From Mycobacterium sp. 1423905.2 (GTDB lineage Bacteria; Actinomycetota; Actinomycetes; Mycobacteriales; Mycobacteriaceae): 38,882 nucleotides of DNA. The stretch spans positions 1 to 38,882 of the forward strand of contig NZ_LZLE01000224.1 in the NCBI RefSeq assembly GCF_001673155.1, in the 5' to 3' direction. Shown one piece after another: positions 34,181-38,882 of this stretch. The position numbers were made by a program, and so were the translations under genes. A model generated the notes under the pieces. The model was not told where the DNA came from. It was given only the letters and a program-made list of their open reading frames with translations, and did not search any database. Numbering within the stretch: position 1 is the stretch's first letter; each line of letters starts with the position of its first letter.

Positions 34181-34215
34181 CGCCTACCGAACTACCAGCA
34201 AATTAGGACGGGGCA

Positions 34216-35292
34216 ATGAGCCAGCCACCAGAGTATCCAGGTAATCCGGCAGACCCTCAGGGCGGAAGTCACAGCCCTTCGGGCTATCCGCCTCCCCCGC
34301 CTCCCGGCTACGGCGCCCCGCCGCCACCACCGCCCGGTTACGGCGCGCAACCACCCAGCTACGGTGCGCCGCCGCAGCAATCCGGCTATGGCCAACCCCA
34401 AGGCGGCTACTCGCCTCCGGGCTACAGTCCCCCGCCGCCCCCACCGCCCAGCTACGGCCAACCCGGCGGCCAGCCTGGCGGCGGTCAGCCCGGCGGTTAC
34501 CCGCAGCCGGGTGGATACGGCAGCCAGCAGCCGTTCAGCGTCGGCGATGCCGTCAGTTGGGCGTGGAACCGGTTCACTCAGAACATCGCCGCGTTCGTCG
34601 TCCCGGTGCTGCTCTACATCATCGGGCTGGGCATCCTCGGCGGTGTGACGTTCGGGCTGGGCTTCGGCCTGTCGGACACCACCACCACGAGTTACACCAA
34701 CGAATACGGCGGCACCAGTGAAGCGGTGAACTCCAGCCTCACCCCCGCCGGCGGCATCGTGTTGTTCCTGGGCTCCCTCGCCCTGGCGTTCCTCGCGCTG
34801 TACATGCAGGCTGGGCTCGCGACGGCCAGCCTGGACGTCGCCGACGGACGACCGGTGAGCATCGGCACCTTCTTCAAGCCGCGCAACGTGGGCTCGGTGA
34901 TTCTTACCGCACTGCTCTCCCTGGTGGGCGTGGCGATCGGGTACGTGCTGTGCATCATCCCCGGCCTGATCTTCGCGTTCCTGGCCCAGTTCGCCATCTT
35001 GTTCGCGATCGACAAGCGCACCTCGCCGGTCGACTCGATCAAGGCCAGCATCGCGACGGTGCGGGCCAACGTCGGCAGCAGCCTGTTGTCGTGGCTGGTG
35101 CAGTACGCGGCGGTGCTGATCGGCCAGTTGCTGTGCTACGTCGGCCTGCTGGCCGGTATTCCGATCGCCTCGCTGGTGCAGACCTACACCTATCGCAAGC
35201 TGACCGGCGGCCAGGTCGTCGAGCTGAACCAACAGCAGGGCGCGCCCGGCGGTTACCCGTCCGGCCCCCCGCAGGGCGGGCAGTTCGCCTAG
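34216..35292 (+). CDS. Pro/Gly/Tyr-rich membrane protein (Rv2560-like)
   Basis: The 358-residue protein has a disordered N-terminal region (about 1-105) of Pro-Pro-Gly-Tyr-Gly type repeats, followed by hydrophobic segments near 123-150, 178-202, 225-250, 252-268 and 290-320, and a short Pro/Gly-rich tail. This matches M. tuberculosis Rv2560, a proline- and glycine-rich membrane protein of unknown function. A GGACGGGG site sits before the ATG. Its polyproline runs make it a probable EF-P-dependent protein. There is no catalytic motif. Tyr-Gly-Pro repeats of this kind often mediate low-affinity assembly. Confidence 0.88.
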   Translation: MSQPPEYPGNPADPQGGSHSPSGYPPPPPPGYGAPPPPPPGYGAQPPSYGAPPQQSGYGQPQGGYSPPGYSPPPPPPPSYGQPGGQPGGGQPGGYPQPGGYGSQQPFSVGDAVSWAWNRFTQNIAAFVVPVLLYIIGLGILGGVTFGLGFGLSDTTTTSYTNEYGGTSEAVNSSLTPAGGIVLFLGSLALAFLALYMQAGLATASLDVADGRPVSIGTFFKPRNVGSVILTALLSLVGVAIGYVLCIIPGLIFAFLAQFAILFAIDKRTSPVDSIKASIATVRANVGSSLLSWLVQYAAVLIGQLLCYVGLLAGIPIASLVQTYTYRKLTGGQVVELNQQQGAPGGYPSGPPQGGQFA

Positions 35293-35350
35293 TCCGCGCG
35301 CCGAAGTTCGGCGCTGCACGCCGCCGGGTTCTGTGATGGGATCAGCGGTT

Positions 35351-37999
35351 ATGACCAGCGGTGGTGTGCTGCAGCACTCCTCGGCCGGTGGAACCGATGG
35401 TTACGACGCCGATCGCCTGCTGGCCGGCTATCGCGCGGGCCGCGCCCAGGAGGCGTTGTTCGACCTGCGGGACGGACCGGGCAGCACCTACGACGAGTTC
35501 ATCGACTCCGACGGCAAGGTGCGGCCGGCGTGGGGGGAGGTCGCCGACGCGATCGCCGAGCGCGGCCGGTCCGGGCTGGATCTGTTGCGGTCGGTGGTTG
35601 ACGGCCTGGTCGACCACGACGGCATCACCTACACCGAGGTTGCGCCTCACGCGTCCGGTCTTGGCCTGGAGCCGCGGCCGTGGAGCCTGGACAGCTTGCC
35701 GGTGGTCATCTCCGCGGCCGACTGGGACGTGCTGGAAGCCGGATTGGTGCAGCGTTCCCGGCTACTCGACGCCGTTCTCGCCGACCTGTACGGGCCGCGC
35801 CAGTTACTCGTCGAAGGGTTACTGCCGCCACAGTTGGTGTTCGCTCATCCCGGTTATGTGCGCGCCGTCAACGGCATCAAGGTGCCCGGTCATCACCAAC
35901 TGTTCCTGCACGCCTGTGACGTCAGCCGGGTGCCGGGCGGCCGCTTTCAGGTCAACGCCGACTGGACTCAGGCGCCGTCGGGCGCCGGGTACGCGTTGGC
36001 CGATCGCCGGGTCATCGCGCACGCGGTCCCCGACCTTTACGAACGGATTGGCCCGCGCCCCAATTCGCCGTTCGCCCAGGCGTTGCGGCTGGCGCTGATC
36101 GACGCGGCCCCCGATGTGGCGCAAGATCCCGTCGTCGTCGTGCTCAGTCCGGGCATCTTCTCCGAAACCGCGTTCGACCAGGCGTATCTCGCCTCGCTGC
36201 TGGGTTTCCCGCTGGTCGAGAGCGCGGATCTGGTGGTGCGCGACGGCAAGCTCTGGATGCGCTCGCTGGGCACACTCAAGCGGGTGGACGTCGTGCTGCG
36301 CCGAGTGGACGCCGCCTACGCCGATCCGCTGGATTTACGCGCGGATTCGCGGCTCGGGGTGGTCGGTCTGGTCGAGGCCCAACACCGCGGCACGGTGACC
36401 GTGGTCAACACGCTGGGCAGCGGCATCCTGGAAAGCCCGGGGCTGCTGCGGTTTTTGCCCGCGCTGGCCGAGCGGTTGTTGGGCGAAGAGCCGCTGCTGA
36501 CCGCCGCCCCCGTCTACTGGGGCGGCATCTCGGAAGAGCGTTCGCATCTATTGGCCAACCTGTCCTCGTTGTTGCTCAAGCCCACCGCCGGCGGGGAAAC
36601 CCTTGTCGGGCCGGCTCTTTCGTCGGCTCAACGCGCCCAGCTGGCAGCGCGTATCGAAGCCCAACCGTGGGGCTGGGTGGGCCAGGAGCTGCCGACGTTC
36701 TCCTCAGCGCCCACCGACCATGCCGGTGTGTTGTCGTCGGCCGGCGTCGGCATGCGACTGTTCACGGTCGCCCAACGCGGCGGGTATGCCCCGATGATCG
36801 GCGGTCTGGGCTACGTCCTGGCGCCGGGGTCTGCCGCATACACGTTGAACACCGTTGCGGCCAAGGATGTTTGGGTACGCCCGACGGAACGCGCGATCGT
36901 CGAGACGGTGACGCTGCCGGCGGTGGCGCTGCCGGTGAAGGCCGGCGTCGGCACGTCAGGGGTCAGCTCGCCGCGGGTGCTTTCCGACCTGTTCTGGATG
37001 GGCCGCTACGGCGAGCGCGCGGAGAATATGGCCCGCCTGTTGACCGTCACCCGTGAGCGCTACCACGTCTTCCGCCATCACCCGGACGCCGAAGACAGTG
37101 AGTGCGTGCCCGTCCTGATGTACGCGTTGGGCCGCATCACCGGGACCGATTTGGTGGCCGAGCACGACGCGGCGGAGATGATCGCCGTCGTCCCCTCGAC
37201 CCTGTGGTCGATGACGATGGACCCGGACCGGCCCGGCTCACTGGCCCAGTCGGTGGAAGGGCTGGCGCTGGCCGCACGGGCGGTGCGCGACCAGCTGTCC
37301 AACGACACCTGGATGGTGCTGGCGGGAGTGGAACGGGCGTTGGCCCACCAGCCGGATCCGCCCGAGTCGCTGGGCGAGGCCGACGCCCTGCTCGCCTCCG
37401 CCCAGGCTCAGACGCTCGCGGGAATGCTGACGCTGTCCGGGGTGGCCAGCGAGTCGATGATCCAGGACGTCGGCTGGACGATGATGGACATCGGCAAACG
37501 TATCGAGCGCGGGCTGTGGCTGACGGCGTTGCTGCGCGACACCCTGACCACGGTGCGCGGCCCGGCCGCAGAGCAATCCATCACCGAGTCGACCCTGGTG
37601 GCATGTGAGTCGTCGGTCACCTACCGCCGTCGCACGCTGGGCCTGGTCAGCGTGGCCGCGGTGACCGAGCTGATGCTCTTCGACGCGCAGAATCCGCGGT
37701 CGCTGGTCTACCAGCTGGAGCGGCTGCGCGCCGGCCTGCGTGGCCTGCCCGGCTCGTCGGGTTCCTCCCGCGCCGAACGGTTGGCCGAAGAGGTCAGCAC
37801 GTGGCTACGCCGGTTCGACCCCGCCGAACTCGAAGAGGTCAGCGAGCACGGGCAGCGCGCGGAGCTGACGGATCTGCTCACCGGCATCCACAACGCGCTG
37901 CGCGACCTGGCCGACGTCATCACCGCCACCCAGCTGGCCCTGCCCGGCGGCATGCAGCCGCTGTGGGGGCCTGACGAGCGGCGGGTGATGCCGGCCTAG
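35351..37999 (+). CDS. Circularly permuted ATP-grasp / alpha-E fusion protein (Rv2567-like)
   Basis: The protein of about 882 residues joins a circularly permuted ATP-grasp domain (about 1-535, COG2308 type, with VNGIKVPGHHQLFLHACDVSR-like core split over several motifs) to an all-helical alpha-E domain (about 545-880, beginning LSDLFWMGRYGERAENM). In many bacteria these are two adjacent genes; the fused form matches M. tuberculosis Rv2567. The family is predicted to form amide bonds in an uncharacterised peptide-synthesis or tagging system together with transglutaminase-like proteins. Start sites GTG 35333, ATG 35336 and ATG 35351 are all in frame; 35351 has GGGA at 9 bases and is chosen, without certainty. 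Its TAG overlaps the convergent neighbour's stop. Confidence 0.88.
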   Translation: MTSGGVLQHSSAGGTDGYDADRLLAGYRAGRAQEALFDLRDGPGSTYDEFIDSDGKVRPAWGEVADAIAERGRSGLDLLRSVVDGLVDHDGITYTEVAPHASGLGLEPRPWSLDSLPVVISAADWDVLEAGLVQRSRLLDAVLADLYGPRQLLVEGLLPPQLVFAHPGYVRAVNGIKVPGHHQLFLHACDVSRVPGGRFQVNADWTQAPSGAGYALADRRVIAHAVPDLYERIGPRPNSPFAQALRLALIDAAPDVAQDPVVVVLSPGIFSETAFDQAYLASLLGFPLVESADLVVRDGKLWMRSLGTLKRVDVVLRRVDAAYADPLDLRADSRLGVVGLVEAQHRGTVTVVNTLGSGILESPGLLRFLPALAERLLGEEPLLTAAPVYWGGISEERSHLLANLSSLLLKPTAGGETLVGPALSSAQRAQLAARIEAQPWGWVGQELPTFSSAPTDHAGVLSSAGVGMRLFTVAQRGGYAPMIGGLGYVLAPGSAAYTLNTVAAKDVWVRPTERAIVETVTLPAVALPVKAGVGTSGVSSPRVLSDLFWMGRYGERAENMARLLTVTRERYHVFRHHPDAEDSECVPVLMYALGRITGTDLVAEHDAAEMIAVVPSTLWSMTMDPDRPGSLAQSVEGLALAARAVRDQLSNDTWMVLAGVERALAHQPDPPESLGEADALLASAQAQTLAGMLTLSGVASESMIQDVGWTMMDIGKRIERGLWLTALLRDTLTTVRGPAAEQSITESTLVACESSVTYRRRTLGLVSVAAVTELMLFDAQNPRSLVYQLERLRAGLRGLPGSSGSSRAERLAEEVSTWLRRFDPAELEEVSEHGQRAELTDLLTGIHNALRDLADVITATQLALPGGMQPLWGPDERRVMPA

Positions 38000-38882
38000 C
38001 TGGCGGCCGCTTCCGGGGCGGCCGGGCCGCGGGCCTGCGACGTGACTTCGTCGATGACGGTGTAGATGAACTGCATCTTCTCCAGCACCGCGGCCGGCAG
38101 CACGAACGGATACAGGTCGTCATGCCCCATCGAGCGGTTCACCATGTTCAGCGACCAGGACAACGGCAACCACAGGTCGATGATGGTCTGAAAAGCGCTG
38201 GGCCCCAACAACGGACGATCAAAAGTCGCCGACGCCGGCGCCAGCCCACACCACGCCGAGGTGTCCAAGGCGTCGCGAATGTGCAAATAGTGCGCGAAAG
38301 TTTCCGCCCAATCCTCGGCCGGATGCATGGTCGCATACGACGAGACGAAGTTATCCTGCCAATGCTCCGGCGGGCCCTCGCTGTAGTGCCGGTCCAGCGC
38401 CGCCTGGTAGTCGGACTCGTGGTCGCCGAACAGTTCGTTGAACCGCGCCACGTACTCACTCGACGGGCTGACCAGCCGGTAGTAGTAGTAATGACCGATT
38501 TCGTGGCGGAAGTGGCCGAGCAGGGTGCGGTACGGCTCGTCCATCTCCACCCGTAGTTGCTCGCGGTGCACGTCGTCGCCCTCGGCCAAATCCAGAGTGA
38601 TCACGCCGTTTTGGTGGCCGGTCATCACTTTCTCGTGCGCGCTGGACAACAGCCGGAACGCCAACCCGTAGTCCGGGTCTTCGTTGCGTCCGATGATCGG
38701 CAGCTTCAACTCGTGCAGTTCGGCGATCAGCCGGCGTTTGGCCGCCTCGGCGCGGGCGAATTCCGCCAGACCCACCGTGTCGGCATCGTTGGGCCGTTCC
38801 GAGGTCAGCGCGCACGACACGCACAATCCGCCGGGCTGCCCCTTGGGCACCAGCCAATTGCATTCCGCGAGATACAGGTTCG
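37996..38882 (-). CDS. Zinc metallopeptidase-like protein (Rv2568c-like), cut by window end
   Basis: The frame is open to the right edge, giving 294 C-terminal residues; the N-terminus is missing. The visible start has CNW then CVSC cysteines, the end of a zinc-ribbon. The metallopeptidase-type HEIGHYYYY motif (HExxH) lies about 110 residues in, and a downstream Glu/His-containing segment EDWAETFAHYLHIRDAL may complete the site. It matches M. tuberculosis Rv2568c. Its stop codon overlaps that of the ATP-grasp/alpha-E gene within CTAG, a tail-to-tail arrangement. The family co-occurs with ATP-grasp/alpha-E genes and may be a processing protease in that system; this is inferred. Confidence 0.85.
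   Translation of the reverse strand, partial: NLYLAECNWLVPKGQPGGLCVSCALTSERPNDADTVGLAEFARAEAAKRRLIAELHELKLPIIGRNEDPDYGLAFRLLSSAHEKVMTGHQNGVITLDLAEGDDVHREQLRVEMDEPYRTLLGHFRHEIGHYYYYRLVSPSSEYVARFNELFGDHESDYQAALDRHYSEGPPEHWQDNFVSSYATMHPAEDWAETFAHYLHIRDALDTSAWCGLAPASATFDRPLLGPSAFQTIIDLWLPLSWSLNMVNRSMGHDDLYPFVLPAAVLEKMQFIYTVIDEVTSQARGPAAPEAAAS

Overview
The window looks like part of a nontuberculous Mycobacterium chromosome. It is GC-rich with strongly GC-biased third codon positions, has many GTG starts and ATGA/GTGA gene overlaps, and most genes match M. tuberculosis genes in recognisable order. Ortholog names come from remembered protein sequences and gene order; no database search was run. About 37 genes are called, two of them cut by the window edges. 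No tRNA, rRNA, CRISPR array or insertion sequence was seen.

Region 1 (1-5908) corresponds to the M. tuberculosis Rv1367c-Rv1373 neighbourhood. On the minus strand, a cytochrome b5/desaturase, a Pks18-type type III polyketide synthase and the start of a sulfotransferase are translationally coupled. The lipoprotein gene lprF lies upstream in the same direction. A beta-lactamase-fold hydrolase and a GNAT acetyltransferase point the other way. This looks like a small lipid-pyrone biosynthesis and trafficking cluster.

Region 2 (6000-12692) is the most unusual part. It is a compact minus-strand operon: GntR/UTRA regulator, two-cluster 4Fe-4S ferredoxin, solute-binding lipoprotein with an odd C-terminal extension, ABC permease, ABC ATPase, and an AprA-like FAD oxidoreductase fused to a HEAT-repeat tail. 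All junctions but one are 4-base start/stop overlaps. It appears to couple import of an unknown, perhaps sulfur-containing, compound to a flavin/iron-sulfur redox step.

Region 3 (12939-22349) carries a Rv2531c-type amino acid decarboxylase, then four genes not found at this place in M. tuberculosis (secreted six-cysteine protein, stand-alone GreA C-terminal domain, Rv1733c-like membrane protein, PucR regulator). The conserved Rv2532c-nusB-efp-pepQ operon follows, with the divergent Rv2536-type membrane protein.

Region 4 (22342-31345) is a long minus-strand run, alaS-ruvX-mltG-aroE-prepilin peptidase-aroC-aroK-aroB-aroQ. It joins alanyl-tRNA synthesis, Holliday-junction/RNA processing, cell-wall glycan release and four shikimate-pathway enzymes.

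Region 5 (31435-38882) has a YjbQ-family protein, a Rv2557/Rv2558-type tandem-domain protein, rarA, a Pro/Gly/Tyr-rich membrane protein (Rv2560-like), a circularly permuted ATP-grasp/alpha-E fusion (Rv2567-like) and a zinc metallopeptidase-like protein (Rv2568c-like). The genes lying between Rv2560 and Rv2567 in M. tuberculosis are absent here. Several intergenic hairpins and short repeats are recorded.
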